A DNA stretch of 64,000 nt from Bos javanicus (lineage: Eukaryota; Chordata; Mammalia; Artiodactyla; Bovidae): the NCBI RefSeq assembly GCF_032452875.1, contig NW_026893635.1:310001-374000 (forward strand). The letters run 5' to 3'. The stretch's first letter is position 1. Every line of letters starts with the position of its first letter. The position numbers and the translations under genes are program-made. This document shows, in pieces, positions 12,979 through 26,160 of this stretch. Below the pieces are notes generated by a model. It had not been told where the DNA came from and made no database searches. It saw only the letters and a program-made list of their open reading frames with translations.

Positions 12979-13079
12979 ATTGGGCTTCCGCGTAAACCAA
13001 GCTACTCAGTCTCTTTTCTCCACCGAATTTTCCTACTGAGCTCTCCTCATACTATTATTCTTGACATCTCTGATTAGCA

Positions 13080-13087
13080 TATAAATA
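13080..13087 (+). promoter_or_regulatory. TATA box of LTR 1
   Basis: TATAAATA, about 97 bp after an inverted CCAAT box. Predicted start ~25-30 bp downstream, near 13110. Transcription would read into the block and satellite. Confidence 0.65.
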
Positions 13088-13147
13088 GTCGCCTAGGTCA
13101 TCTCTCCTTCGAATACCCTGGATCAGTTGGGGCTGGTCCCCGGCAGG

Positions 13148-13165
13148 TGGCGACCGAACAGGGAC
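13148..13165 (+). other. Primer-binding site, tRNA-Lys3-like
   Basis: TGGCGACCGAACAGGGAC differs from the tRNA-Lys3 complement known from retroviruses only at base 6 (A for C). It lies 2 bp after the LTR CA end. Confidence 0.85.
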
Positions 13166-13405
13166 CTCAGGAGGCGATACTCAAAGAGCTGAGCAGACAC
13201 GAACCACGCAATCAGCAGGCAATAAGCATGGAGCTCAGCAGTGACGAATCATGCTGCTCAACTGGCAATAATCAAGCACGTGACCAGGCAGGAATCACGC
13301 AGCTCAGCTGGCAATTGTCAAGCAGATGAGCCGACAGGAATCACGCAGCTCAGATGGCAATTGTCATGCAGATGAGCCGGCAGGAATCACGCAGCTCAGC
13401 AGGCC
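13166..13405 (+). repeat. Type L block after PBS, unit 1
   Basis: CTCAGGAGGCGATACTCAAA begins the post-PBS sequence and aligns to the A/B blocks (CTCTGGAGGCAATAAACAAA). It reads as ~23-mers in register (TCAGCAGGCAATAAGCATGG, then TCAGCAGTGACGAATCATGC), with an extra-clear 46-bp dimer (GCCGACAGGAATCACGCAGC and GCCGGCAGGAATCACGCAGC). The open frame here is repeat-driven. Confidence 0.85.
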
Positions 13406-14849
13406 CTGATCACGTGACTCTGCAGGCACTGATCACGTGGCTGATCAAGTCCAGATCACGTGACTGAGCATGCACTGATCACGTGGCTATCATGCACTGA
13501 TCACGTGGCTGAACATGCACTGTTCACGTGGCTGATCACACACCTGTCACGTGACATATCATGCACTGATCATGTGGCTATCATGCACTGCTCACGTGGC
13601 TGATCATGCGATGATCACGCAACTACCATGTATTGGTCACATGACTGATCATGCACTGATCACGTGACTGATCACGCAATGATCACGTGGCTATCATGCA
13701 CCACTCACGTGGCTGATCATGCAATGATCATGTAGCTACCATGTACAGGTCACGTGAATGATCATACACCCATCAGGTGACTGATCATGCACTGATCACG
13801 TGGCTATCATGCACTGATCACGAGACTGATCATGCACTGATCACGTCTATATCATGCACTGATCACATGACTGCTCATGGACTGATCACGTGGATGATCA
13901 TACACTAATCATATGACAGATCATGCACTGTTCACGTGGCTGATCATACACTGATCACGTGTCTGATCATACACTGTTCACGTGTCTGACCATGCACTGA
14001 TCACGTGGCTGATCATACACTGCTCATGTAACTGATCATGCAGTGATCACGTGGCTATCATGCACTGAATACGTGGCTGAACATGCAGTGTTCACGTGGC
14101 TGATCACACACCTGTCAGGTGACATATCATGCACTAATCACCTGGCACTCATGCACTGATCATGTGGCTGATCATACTCTGCTCACGAAACTCATCATGC
14201 ACACATCACGTGGCTCTCATGCACTGCTCAAGTGGTTCGTCATGGAATGATCACGAAGCTACCATATACTGGTCACGTGACTGATCATGCACAGATCACG
14301 TAAATGATCATGCACTGTTCACGTGACTGATCATGTACTGATCACGTGACTGATAATTCAATGATCACGTGGCTATCATGCTCTGCTCACGTGGCTGATC
14401 ATGCAACGATCACGTAGCAACCATGTACTGGTCTCGTGACTGATCATGCACTGATCACGTAATTGATCCTGCACTGATCACGTGGCTCATCATGCACTGT
14501 TCCGGTGGCTGATCACACACGTATCACGTGACTGATCATGTACAGATCACGTGACTAATCATGAAGTGATCACGTGGCTATCCTGCACTGATCACGTGGA
14601 TATCATGCACTGATCACGTGGCTGATCACACACGTATCACGTGACTGATCATGCACTGATCACGTGGCTCTCATGCACTGATCACGTGACTGATCATGCA
14701 CAGATCACGTGACTGATCATGCACAGATCACGTGACTGATCATGCACTGATCACATAATTGATCATGCACTGATCACCTGGCTTATCATGCATTGATCAT
14801 GTGACTGATCATGTGCTGATCATGTTTGGTGTCACACACTGATCATGTG
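13406..14849 (+). repeat. Satellite interval after LTR unit 1
   Basis: Begins with transitional monomers (CTCTGCAGGCACTGATCACG, GATCAAGTCCAGATC), then canonical units and A-type follow-on order at 13930-14400. Ends with the B pre-cassette TTTGGTGTCACACAC. No gene seen. Confidence 0.85.
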
Positions 14850-15085
14850 CCTCTGGAGGCAATGAACATAGATCTGAGTAGGCAGGAATCAGTCAGCAGG
14901 CTATAATCATGGAACTCACCTCTGAGAAATCATGCTGCTCAGCTGGCAATAATCAAGTAGATGAGCAGGCAGGAATTACGCAGCACAGGTGGCAATTGTC
15001 AAGGAGGTGACAGGCAGGAATAGTGCAGCTCAGCTGGAAATTGTCAAGCAGATGAGCAGTCAGTAATCACGCAGCTCAGCAGGCC
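14850..15085 (+). repeat. Type B block
   Basis: Private variants GATCTGAGTAGG, GGAATAGTGCAGC and GCAGTCAGTAATC; ends GGCCCTTGTCACG. Confidence 0.85.
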
Positions 15086-16074
15086 CTTGTCACGTGACTG
15101 AGCATGCACTGTTCACATGGCTGATCACACACCTATCACGTGACTGATCATGCACTGATCATGTGACTGATCATGCACTGATCACGTAGCTATCTTTCAC
15201 TGATCACTTGGATGATCATACCCTCATCACGGGACTGATCGTGCACTGATCACGGCGCTATCATGCATTGACTACATGACTCCACATGCACTGATCACGT
15301 GGATGATCATTCACTGATCACGTGACTGACCATGCACTGATCACGTGACTGATCAGGCACTGATCAAATGGCTGATCATGCACTGATCACGTGGCGATCA
15401 TGCCCTGCTCACGTGGCTGATCAGGCAATGATCACGTAGCTACCATGCACTGGTCACGAGACTGATCATGCACTGATCACGTATTTCATCATGCACTGAT
15501 CTTGTGGCTGATCATGCACTGATCACGTGGCTGATCATCCACTGATCACGTGACTGATCATGCACTGATCACGTTGCTATCATGCACTGACCACTTGGCT
15601 GGTCATACACTCATCACGTGCCTGGTCATGCAGAGATTACATGACCGATCATGCACTGAACACGTGACTGATCTTGCACTGATCACGTGGCTATCATGCA
15701 CTACTCACGGGGCTGATCATGCAATGATCATGTAGCTACCATGTACCGGTCAGGTGACTGATCATACACCCATCAGGTGATGGATCATGCACTGATCACG
15801 TGGCTATCATGCACTGTTCAGTAGGCTGATCCTACACTGATCACCTGCCTGGTCATGCACAGATCACGTGACAAATCATGAACTGATCACATAGCTATCA
15901 TGAACTGATCACCTGGCTGATCATGCACTGATCACGTGGCTGATCATGCACTGATACCGTGACTGAGCATGGACTGATCACATGACTATCATGTAGTGAT
16001 CACGTGACTTAATGGCTCTGATCATGTGACTGATCATGCCCTGATCATGTTTGCTATCATACACTGATCATGTG
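15086..16074 (+). repeat. Satellite interval ending in pre-A cassette
   Basis: B-type follow-on, then mixed monomers with CCTGGTCATGCA variants, then the pre-A cassette. No gene seen. Confidence 0.85.
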
Positions 16075-16314
16075 CCTCTGGAGGCAATAAACAAAGAGCT
16101 GAGTAGGCACGAATCAAAGAGTCAGCAGGCAATAATCATGGAAATCAGCTGTGAGGAATCATGCTGCTCAGCTGGCAATAATCAAGCAGCTGAGCAGGCA
16201 GGAATTACGAAGCACACCTGGCAATTGTCAAGCAGATGACAGGCAGGAATCTTTCAGCTCAGCTGGCAATCGTCAAGCAGATGAGCAGAGAGTAATCACG
16301 CATCTCAGCAGGCC
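16075..16314 (+). repeat. Type A block
   Basis: Variants CAAAGAGTC, GGAAATCAGC, ACGAAGCACACC and GCAGAGAGTAATC. Its duplicate is at 21920. Confidence 0.9.
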
Positions 16315-18025
16315 CTGATCACGTGACTGAGCATGCACTGTTCACATGGCTGATCATACACTGATCACGTGATGATCATGCACTGATCACTTGGATATCA
16401 TGCACTGATCACATGGCTGATCATACACTGTTCACGTGTGTGAGCATGCACTGATCACGAGGCTGATCATACACTGCTCAGGTAACTGATCATGCACTGA
16501 TCACGTGGCTATCATGGACTGATCACGTGGCTGAACATGCACTGTTCACGTGGCTGATCACACACATGTCACGTGACATATCATGCACTGATCACCTGGC
16601 ACTCATGCACTGATCACGTGGCTGATCATACTCTGCTCACGAAACTCATCATGCACACATCACGTGGCTATCATGCACTGCTCACGTCGCTCATCATGGA
16701 ATGATCACATAGCTACCATATACTGGTCACGTGACTGATCATGCACAGATCACGTAAATTATCATGCACTGTTCACGTGACTGATCATGTACTGATCACG
16801 TGGCTATCATGCACTGCTCACGTGGCTGATCATGCAATGATCACGTGGCAACCATGTACTGGTCATGTGACTGATCATGCACTGATCACATAATTGATCC
16901 TGCACAGATCACGTGGCTCATCATGCACTTATCACGTGGCTTATCACACATGTATCACGTGACTGATCATGCACTGATCACGTGGCTCTCATGCACTGAT
17001 CACGTGGCTATCATGCACTGATCATGTGAATATCATGCACTGATCACGTGGCTATCATGCCCTGCTCACGTGGCTGATCATGCAATGATCACGTAGCAAC
17101 CATGTACTGGTCACGTGACTGATCATGCACTGATCACGTAATTGATCCTGCACAGATCACGTGGCTCATCATGCACTGATCACGTGGCTTATCATACATG
17201 TATCACGTGACTGATCATGCACTGATCATGTGGCTGATCATGCACTGATCACTTGACTGATCATGCACGGATCACGTGACTGATCATGCACTGATCACGT
17301 GGCTATCATGCACTGATCACTTGGCTGGTCATACACTGATCACGCAGCTACCATGTACTGGTCACGTGACTGATCATGCACTGATGACGTAATTTATCAT
17401 GCACTGATCATGTGGCTGATCATGCACTGATCACTTGACTGATCATGCACTGATCACGTGACTTACCATGCACTGATCACGTGGCAATCATGCACTGATC
17501 ACATGGCTGGTCATACACTGATCACGTGCCTGGTCATGCACAGATTACGTGACTGATCATGCACTGATCACGTCACTGATCATGCACTGATCACGAGGCT
17601 ATCATGCACTACTCTCGTGGCTGATCATTCAATGATCATGTAGCTACCATGTACCGGTCACGTGACTGATCATACACCCATCAGGTGACTAATCATGCCT
17701 GATCACGTGGCTATCATGCACTGTTCACGTGGCTGATCATACACTGATCACCTGCCTGGTCATGCACAGATCACGTGACTAATCATGAACTGATCACGTA
17801 GCAATCATTCACTGATGACTTGGCTGATCATGCACTAATCACGTGGCTATTATGCAATGATCACGTGGCTATCATGCACTGATCACGTGGCTGATCATGC
17901 ACTGATACCGTGACTGAGCATGGACTGATCACATGAGTATCATGTAGTGATCACTTGACTTAATGGCGCTGACCATGTGACTGATCATGCGCTGAGGATG
18001 TTTGCTATCATACACTGATCATGTG
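16315..18025 (+). repeat. Satellite interval
   Basis: A-type follow-on, with the distinctive GTGTGTGAGCATGC and CATGTGAATATC monomers, repeated intact at 22160. No gene seen. Confidence 0.85.
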
Positions 18026-18265
18026 CCTCTGGAGGCAATAAACAAAGAGCTGAGTAGGCACGAATCAAACAGTCAGCAGGCAATAATCATGGAACTCAGC
18101 TGTGAGGAATCATGCTGCTCAGCTGGCAAAAATCAAGCAGATGAGTAGGCAGGAATTACACAGCACAGCTGGCAATTGTCAAGCAGATGACAGGCAGGAA
18201 TCATGCAGCTCAGCTGGCAATTGTCAAGCAGATGAGCAGACAGTAATCACGCAGCTCAGCAGGCC
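18026..18265 (+). repeat. Type A block
   Basis: Variants GGCAAAAATC and GATGAGTAGGC; ends GGCCAAGAATACG. The copy at 23871 looks identical by eye. Confidence 0.9.
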
Positions 18266-19742
18266 AAGAATACGTGACTGAGCATGCACTGTTCACCTGG
18301 CTGATCATACACTGATCACGTGATTGATCAAACACTGATCACTTGGATATCATGCACTGATCACGTGGCTAATCATACACTTTTCACGTGTGTGAGCATG
18401 CAATGATCACGTGGCTGATCATACACTGCTCACGTAACTGATCATGCACTGATCACTTAATTGATCATGCACTGATCACGTGGCTGATCATGCACTGAAC
18501 ACGTGACTGATCATGCACTGATCACGTGGCTATCATGCACTGAATAAGTGGCTGAACATGCACTGTTCACGTGGCTGATCACACACCTGTCACGTGACAT
18601 ATCATGCACTGATCACGTGGCACTCATGCACTGATCACGTGTCTGATCATACTCTGCTCACGTAACTGATCATGCACACATCTCGTGGATATCATGCACT
18701 GCTCACGTGGCTCGTCATGGAATGATCACGTAGCTACCATATACTGGTCATGTGACTGATCATGCAAAGATCACGTAAATGATCATGCACTGTTCACGTG
18801 ACTGATCATGTACTGATCAGGTGACTGATCATGCACTGATCACGTGGCTATCATGCCCTGCTCACGTGGCTGATCATGCAAGGATCATGTAGCAACCATG
18901 TACTGGTCACGTGACTGATCATGCACTGATCACGTAATTGATCCTGCACTGATCACGTGGCTCATCATGCACTGATCACGTGGCTGTCATGCACTGATCA
19001 CGTGGCTGGTCACACACGTATCACATGGCTGATCAGGCACTGATCACGTGGCTCTCATGCACTGATCTCGTGGCTGTCTTGCACTGATCACGTGGCTGAT
19101 CACACACATATCACATGACTGATCATGCACTGATCACGTGGCTCTCATGCACTGATCACGTGGTTATCATGCACTGATCACGTGGCTGATCAGGCAATGA
19201 TCACTTAGCTACCATGTACTGGTCACGTGACTGATCATGCACTGATCACGTAATTGATCATGCACTGATCATGTGGCTGATCATGCACTGATCACACACT
19301 GATCACATAACTGATCATGCACTGATCACGTGACTGATCATGCACTGATCACTTGGCTATCATGCACTGATCACTTGGCTGGACATACACTGATCACGTG
19401 CCAGGTCATGCACAGATTACATGACTGATCATGCACTGAACACGTGACTGATCATGCACTGATCACGTGGCTATCATGCACTACTCACGTGGCTGATCAT
19501 GCAATGATCATGTAGCTACCATGTACCGGTCAGGTGACTGATCATACACCCATCAGGTGACGGATCATGCACTGATCACGTGGCTGATCATACACTGATC
19601 ACCTGCCTGGTCATGCACAGATCACGTGACAAATCATTAACTGATCACATAGCTATCATGAACTGATCACCTGGCTGATCATGCACTGATCATGTGACTG
19701 ATCATGCGCTGATCATGTTTGCTATCATACACTGATCATGTG
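18266..19742 (+). repeat. Satellite interval
   Basis: A-type follow-on order with a ~90-bp insertion of canonical monomers near 18450. The usual pre-A cassette is missing its GATACCGTGAC part and keeps only the last ~45 bp. No gene seen. Confidence 0.85.
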
Positions 19743-19981
19743 CCTCTGGAGGCAATAAACAAAGAGCTGAGTAGGCATGAATCAAACAGTCAGCAGGCAA
19801 TAATCATGGAACTCAGCTGTGAGGAATCATGCTGCTCAGCTGGCAATAATCAAGCAGCTAGCAGGCAGGAATTACACAGCACAGCTGGCAATTGTCAAGC
19901 AGATGACAGGCAGGAATCGTGGAGCTCACCTGGCAATTGTCAAGCAGATGAGCAGACAGTAATCACGCAGCTCAGCAAGCC
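19743..19981 (+). repeat. Type A block
   Basis: A 1-bp loss (CAGCTAGCAGG for CAGCTGAGCAGG) changes the frame; also GTGGAGCTCACC and CAGCAAGCC. Copies at 25588 and 27303. Confidence 0.9.
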
Positions 19982-21919
19982 CTGATCACGTGACTGAGCA
20001 TGCACTGTTCACGTGGCTGATCATACACTGATCACGTGATTGATCATGCACTGATCACTTGGATATCATGCACTGATCACGTGGCTGATCATACACTGAT
20101 CACGTGATTGATCATGCACTGATCACTTGGATATCATGCACTGATCACGTGGCTGATCATACACTGTTCACGTGTCTGACCATGCACTGATCACGTGGCT
20201 GATCATACACTGATCACGTAACTGATCATGCACTGATCACGTGGCTATCATGCACTGAATACCTGGCTGAACATGCACTGTTCACGTGGCTGATCACACA
20301 CCTGTCACGTGACATATCATGCACTGAGCACGTGGCACTCATGCACTGATCACGTGGCTGATCATACTCTGCACACCTAACTGATCATGCACACATCACG
20401 TGGCTATCATGCACTCCTCACGTGGTTCGTCATGGAATGATCACGAAGCTACCATATACTGGTCACGTGACTGATCATGCACAGATCACGTAAATGATCA
20501 TGCACTGTTAACCTGAATGATCATGCACTGATCACGTGGCTCTCATGCACAGATCACGTGATTGCGCATGCACTGATCACGTAATTGTATGCACTGATCA
20601 CGTGGCTATCATGCACTGATGACGTGGCTGATCATGCACTGATCATGTGACTGATCATGCACTGATCACGTAACTATCTTGCACTGGTCACTTGGCTGAT
20701 CATACATTCATCACGGGACTGATCGTGCACTGATTGCGGTGCTATCATGCATTGACTACATGACTCCACATGCACTGATCATGTGCATGATCATGCACTG
20801 CTCCCGTGACTGACCATGCACTGACCACGTGACTGATCATGCACTGATCACCTGGCTATCATGCACTGATCATTTGGATGGTCATACACTGATCATGTGC
20901 CTGGTCATGCACTGATCATGTGGCTGATCATGCACTGCTCACGTGGCTGGTCATGCAATGATCACGTAGCTACCGTATACTGGTCACGCGACTGATCATG
21001 CACAGATCACGTAAATGATCATGCACTGTTCCCGTGACTGATCATGTACTGATCACGTGACTGATCATGCACTGACCACGTGGCTATCATGCTCTCCTCA
21101 CGTGGGTGATCATGCAATGATCACGTAGCAACCATGTACTGGTCACCTGACTGATCATGCACTGATCATGTAATTGATCCAGCACTGATCACGTGGCTCA
21201 TCATGCACTGATCACGTGACTGTTCACGCACTGATCACTTGACTGATCATGCACTGATCACGTGGCTATAATGCCCTGTGTACGTGGCTGATAAAACACA
21301 TTTCACGTGCCTGGTCATGCACAGATCACGTGACTAATCATGAACTTATCACGTGGCTATAATGCACTGATCATGTGGCTGATCATACACTGTTCAAGTT
21401 CCTGGTCATGCACAGATCACGTGATTAATGATGAACTGATCACGGGGCTATAATTCACTGATCACGTGGATATCATGCACTGATTATGAGCCTGTCATGC
21501 ACAGATCACGTGACTAATCATGAACTGATCACTTAGGTATCATGCACTGATCACGTGGCTGATCATACACTGCTCACGTAGCTGATCATGCACTGATCAC
21601 GTGTCTATCATGCAATGCTCACGTGGCTGATCCTGCAATGATCACGTAGCTTACATGTACGGTCACGTGACTGATCATGCAATGGTAACGTAATTGATCA
21701 TTCACTGATCACGTGACTGATCATGTACTGATCACGTGATTGATCATGCACTGATCACGTGTCTATCATGCACTGATCACGTGGCTGATCATGCACTGAT
21801 ACCGTGACTGAGCATGGACTGATCACATGACTATCATGTAGTGATCACGTGACTTAATGGCTCTGATCATGTGACTGATCATGCCCTGATCATGTTTGCT
21901 ATCATACACTGATCATGTG
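19982..21919 (+). repeat. Satellite interval
   Basis: Variant-rich (GATTGCGGTGC, GTGTACGTGGC, TGATTATGAGCC), reappearing at 27542. Homology with the later copy stops at 21774, where the pre-A cassette takes over. No gene seen. Confidence 0.85.
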
Positions 21920-22159
21920 CCTCTGGAGGAAATAAACAAAGAGCTGAGTAGGCACGAATCAAAGAGTCAGCAGGCAATAATCATGGAACTCAGCTGTGAG
22001 GAATCATGCTGCTCAGCTGGCAATAATCAAGCAGCTGAGCAGGCAGGAATTACGAAGCACAGCTGGCAATTGTCAAGCAGATGACAGGCAGGAATCTTGC
22101 AGCTCAGCTGGCAATCGTCAAGCAGATGAGCAGAGAGTAATCACGCATCTCAGCAGGCC
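21920..22159 (+). repeat. Type A block, copy of 16075
   Basis: Same CAAAGAGTC and GCAGAGAG variants; differs at GGAGGAAATAAAC and GGAACTCAGC. Confidence 0.9.
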
Positions 22160-23870
22160 CTGATCACGTGACTGAGCATGCACTGTTCACATGGCTGATC
22201 ATACACTGATCACGTGATGATCATGCACTGATCACTTGGATATCATGCACTGATCACATGGCTGATCATACACTGTTCACGTGTGTGAGCATGCACTGAT
22301 CACGAGGCTGATCATACACTGCTCAGGTAACTGATCATGCACTGATCACGTGGCTATCATGGACTGATCACGTGGCTGAACATGCACTGTTCACGTGGCT
22401 GATCACACACATGTCACGTGACATATCATGCACTGATCACCTGGCACTCATGCACTGATCACGTGGCTGATCATACTCTGCTCACGAAACTCATCATGCA
22501 CACATCACGTGGCTATCATGCACTGCTCACGTCGCTCATCATGGAATGATCACATAGCTACCATATACTGGTCACGTGACTGATCATGCACAGATCACGT
22601 AAATTATCATGCACTGTTCACGTGACTGATCATGTACTGATCACGTGGCTATCATGCACTGCTCACGTGGCTGATCATGCAATGATCACGTGGCAACCAT
22701 GTACTAGTCATGTGACTGATCATGCACTGATCACATAATTGATCCTGCACAGATCACGTGGCTCATCATGCACTGATCACGTGGCTTATCACACATGTAT
22801 CACGTGACTGATCATGCACTGATCACGTGGCTCTCATGCACTGATCACGTGGCTATCATGCACTGATCATGTGAATATCATGCACTGATCACGTGGCTAT
22901 CATGCCCTGCTCACGTGGCTGATCATGCAATGATCACGTAGCAACCATGTACTGGTCACGTGACTGATCATGCACTGATCACGTAATTGATCCTGCACAG
23001 ATCACGTGGCTCATCATGCACTGATCACGTGGCTTATCATACATGTATCACGTGACTGATCATGCACTGATCATGTGGCTGATCATGCACTGATCACTTG
23101 ACTGATCATGCACGGATCACGTGACTGATCATGCACTGATCACGTGGCTATCATGCACTGATCACTTGGCTGGTCATACACTGATCACGCAGCTACCATG
23201 TACTGGTCACGTGACTGATCATGCACTGATGACGTAATTTATCATGCACTGATCATGTGGCTGATCATGCACTGATCACTTGACTGATCATGCACTGATC
23301 ACGTGACTTACCATGCACTGATCACGTGGCAATCATGCACTGATCACATGGCAGGTCATACACTGATCACGTGCCTGGTCATGCACAGATTACGTGACTG
23401 ATCATGCACTGATCACGTCACTGATCATGCACTGATCACGAGGCTATCATGCACTACTCTCGTGGCTGATCATTCAATGATCACGTAGCTACCATGTACC
23501 GGTCACGTGACTGATCATACACCCATCAGGTGACTAATCATGCCTGATCACGTGGCTATCATGCACTGTTCACGTGGCTGATCATACACTGATCACCTGC
23601 CTGGTCATGCACAGATCACGTGACTAATCATGAACTGATCACGTAGCAATCATTCACTGATGACTTGGCTGATCATGCACTAATCACGTGGCTATTATGC
23701 AATGATCACGTGGCTATCATGCACTGATCACGTGGCTGATCATGCACTGATACCGTGACTGAGCATGGACTGATCACATGAGTATCATGTAGTGATCACT
23801 TGACTTAATGGCGCTGACCATGTGACTGATCATGCGCTGAGGATGTTTGCTATCATACACTGATCATGTG
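22160..23870 (+). repeat. Satellite interval, copy of 16315-18025
   Basis: Offset 5,845. Differences include ACTAGTCATG near 22704 and CATGGCAGG near 23350. No gene seen. Confidence 0.85.
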
Positions 23871-24110
23871 CCTCTGGAGGCAATAAACAAAGAGCTGAGT
23901 AGGCACGAATCAAACAGTCAGCAGGCAATAATCATGGAACTCAGCTGTGAGGAATCATGCTGCTCAGCTGGCAAAAATCAAGCAGATGAGTAGGCAGGAA
24001 TTACACAGCACAGCTGGCAATTGTCAAGCAGATGACAGGCAGGAATCATGCAGCTCAGCTGGCAATTGTCAAGCAGATGAGCAGACAGTAATCACGCAGC
24101 TCAGCAGGCC
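23871..24110 (+). repeat. Type A block, copy of 18026
   Basis: Carries GGCAAAAATC, GATGAGTAGGC and GGCCAAGAATACG; no difference seen by eye. Confidence 0.9.
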
Positions 24111-25587
24111 AAGAATACGTGACTGAGCATGCACTGTTCACCTGGCTGATCATACACTGATCACGTGATTGATCAAACACTGATCACTTGGATATCATGC
24201 ACTGATCACGTGGCTAATCATACACTTTTCACGTGTGTGAGCATGCAATGATCACGTGGCTGATCATACACTGCTCACGTAACTGATCATGCACTGATCA
24301 CTTAATTGATCATGCACTGATCACGTGGCTGATCATGCACTGAACACGTGACTGATCATGCACTGATCACGTGGCTATCATGCACTGAATAAGTGGCTGA
24401 ACATGCACTGTTCACGTGGCTGATCACACACCTGTCACGTGACATATCATGCACTGATCACGTGGCACTCATGCACTGATCACGTGTCTGATCATACTCT
24501 GCTCACGTAACTGATCATGCACACATCTCGTGGATATCATGCACTGCTCACGTGGCTCGTCATGGAATGATCACGTAGCTACCATATACTGGTCATGTGA
24601 CTGATCATGCAAAGATCACGTAAATGATCATGCACTGTTCACGTGACTGATCATGTACTGATCAGGTGACTGATCATGCACTGATCACGTGGCTATCATG
24701 CCCTGCTCACGTGGCTGATCATGCAAGGATCATGTAGCAACCATGTACTGGTCACGTGACTGATCATGCACTGATCACGTAATTGATCCTGCACTGATCA
24801 CGTGGCTCATCATGCACTGATCACGTGGCTGTCATGCACTGATCACGTGGCTGGTCACACACGTATCACATGGCTGATCAGGCACTGATCACGTGGCTCT
24901 CATGCACTGATCACGTGGCTGTCTTGCACTGATCACGTGGCTGATCACACACATATCACATGACTGATCATGCACTGATCACGTGGCTCTCATGCACTGA
25001 TCACGTGGTTATCATGCACTGATCACGTGGCTGATCAGGCAATGATCACTTAGCTACCATGTACTGGTCACGTGACTGATCATGCACTGATCACGTAATT
25101 GATCATGCACTGATCATGTGGCTGATCATGCACTGATCACACACTGATCACATAACTGATCATGCACTGATCACGTGACTGATCATGCACTGATCACTTG
25201 GCTATCATGCACTGATCACTTGGCTGGACATACACTGATCACGTGCCAGGTCATGCACAGATTACATGACTGATCATGCACTGAACACGTGACTGATCAT
25301 GCACTGATCACGTGGCTATCATGCACTACTCACGTGGCTGATCATGCAATGATCATGTAGCTACCATGTACCGGTCAGGTGACTGATCATACACCCATCA
25401 GGTGACAGATCATGCACTGATCACGTGGCTGATCATACACTGATCACCTGCCTGGTCATGCACAGATCACGTGACAAATCATTAACTGATCACATAGCTA
25501 TCATGAACTGATCACCTGGCTGATCATGCACTGATCATGTGACTGATCATGCGCTGATCATGTTTGCTATCATACACTGATCATGTG
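24111..25587 (+). repeat. Satellite interval, copy of 18266-19742
   Basis: Offset 5,845; GATCACGTGGCTGTC replaces GATCTCGTGGCTGTC near 24908. No gene seen. Confidence 0.85.
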
Positions 25588-26160
25588 CCTCTGGAGGCAA
25601 TAAACAAAGAGCTGAGTAGGCATGAATCAAACAGTCAGCAGGCAATAATCATGGAACTCAGCTGTGAGGAATCATGCTGCTCAGCTGGCAATAATCAAGC
25701 AGCTAGCAGGCAGGAATTACACAGCACAGCTGGCAATTGTCAAGCAGATGACAGGCAGGAATCGTGGAGCTCACCTGGCAATTGTCAAGCAGATGAGCAG
25801 ACAGTAATCACGCAGCTCAGCAAGCCCTGATCACGTGACTGAGCATGCACTGTTCACGTGGCTGATCATACACTGATCACGTGATTGATCATGCACTGAT
25901 CACTTGGATAGCATGCACTGATCACGTGGCTGATCATACACTGATTACGTGATTGATCATGCACTGATCACTTGGATATCATGCACTGATCACGTGGCTG
26001 ATCATACACTGTTCACGTGTCTGACCATGCACTGATCACGTGGCTGATCATACACTGATCACGTAACTGATCATGCACTGATCACGTGGCTATCATGCAC
26101 TGAATACCTGGCTGAACATGCACTGTTCACGTGGCTGATCACACACCTGTCACGTGACAT
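24446..26160 (+). repeat. 1,715-bp tandem duplication, first unit
   Basis: Begins at ATCATGCACTGATCACGTGG and repeats from 26161. The breakpoint lies in a monomer run shared by neighbouring HOR units (CTGTCACGTGACATATC). Confidence 0.85.
25588..25826 (+). repeat. Type A block, copy of 19743
   Basis: Same CAGCTAGCAGG deletion and CAGCAAGCC ending. Confidence 0.9.

Larger units (their letters stand above)
12543..13145 (+). mobile_element. Retroviral-type LTR, copy 1
   Basis: Runs from TGTGCCGGGAG to GGCA (603 bp, TG...CA) and is followed by GG and then a tRNA-Lys-like PBS, so it has the layout of a 5' LTR. Non-satellite composition includes a CCCCCC-AAAAAAA tract near 12659, an inverted CCAAT (ATTGG) at 12979-12983, and a TATA box at 13080-13087. 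The 13111-13145 tail would be a short R-U5. No AATAAA is visible. No gag, pol or env and no second LTR follow; the 23-mer block starts directly after the PBS. The Lys PBS suggests a class II (betaretrovirus-like) ERV; the family name was not determined. The apparent first six bases also complete a 23-bp satellite monomer, so the exact 5' boundary is uncertain. Confidence 0.85.
15930..21774 (+). repeat. 5,845-bp segmental duplication, copy 1
   Basis: Repeats from 21775 at offset 5,845. By eye I noted only about ten substitutions, e.g. CATGTAGC/CACGTAGC near 17640 and GACGGATC/GACAGATC near 19560. Contains A blocks at 16075, 18026 and 19743. Confidence 0.85.

Noticed and set aside
13147..13329. 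60-codon frame beginning at the PBS (also 33349, 34738)
   Set aside because: It starts at a GTG inside the PBS region and is the L-block version of the same repeat frame. It has no gag-like features.
12543..13405. Complete endogenous provirus
   Set aside because: Only one LTR and a PBS are present per unit. No gag, pro, pol, env, polypurine tract or 3' LTR follows.
16360..16380. Palindromic ATCACGTGAT as cruciform or origin element
   Set aside because: Short palindromes arise automatically from TGATCA and CACGTG in every monomer. Nothing marks a particular copy.
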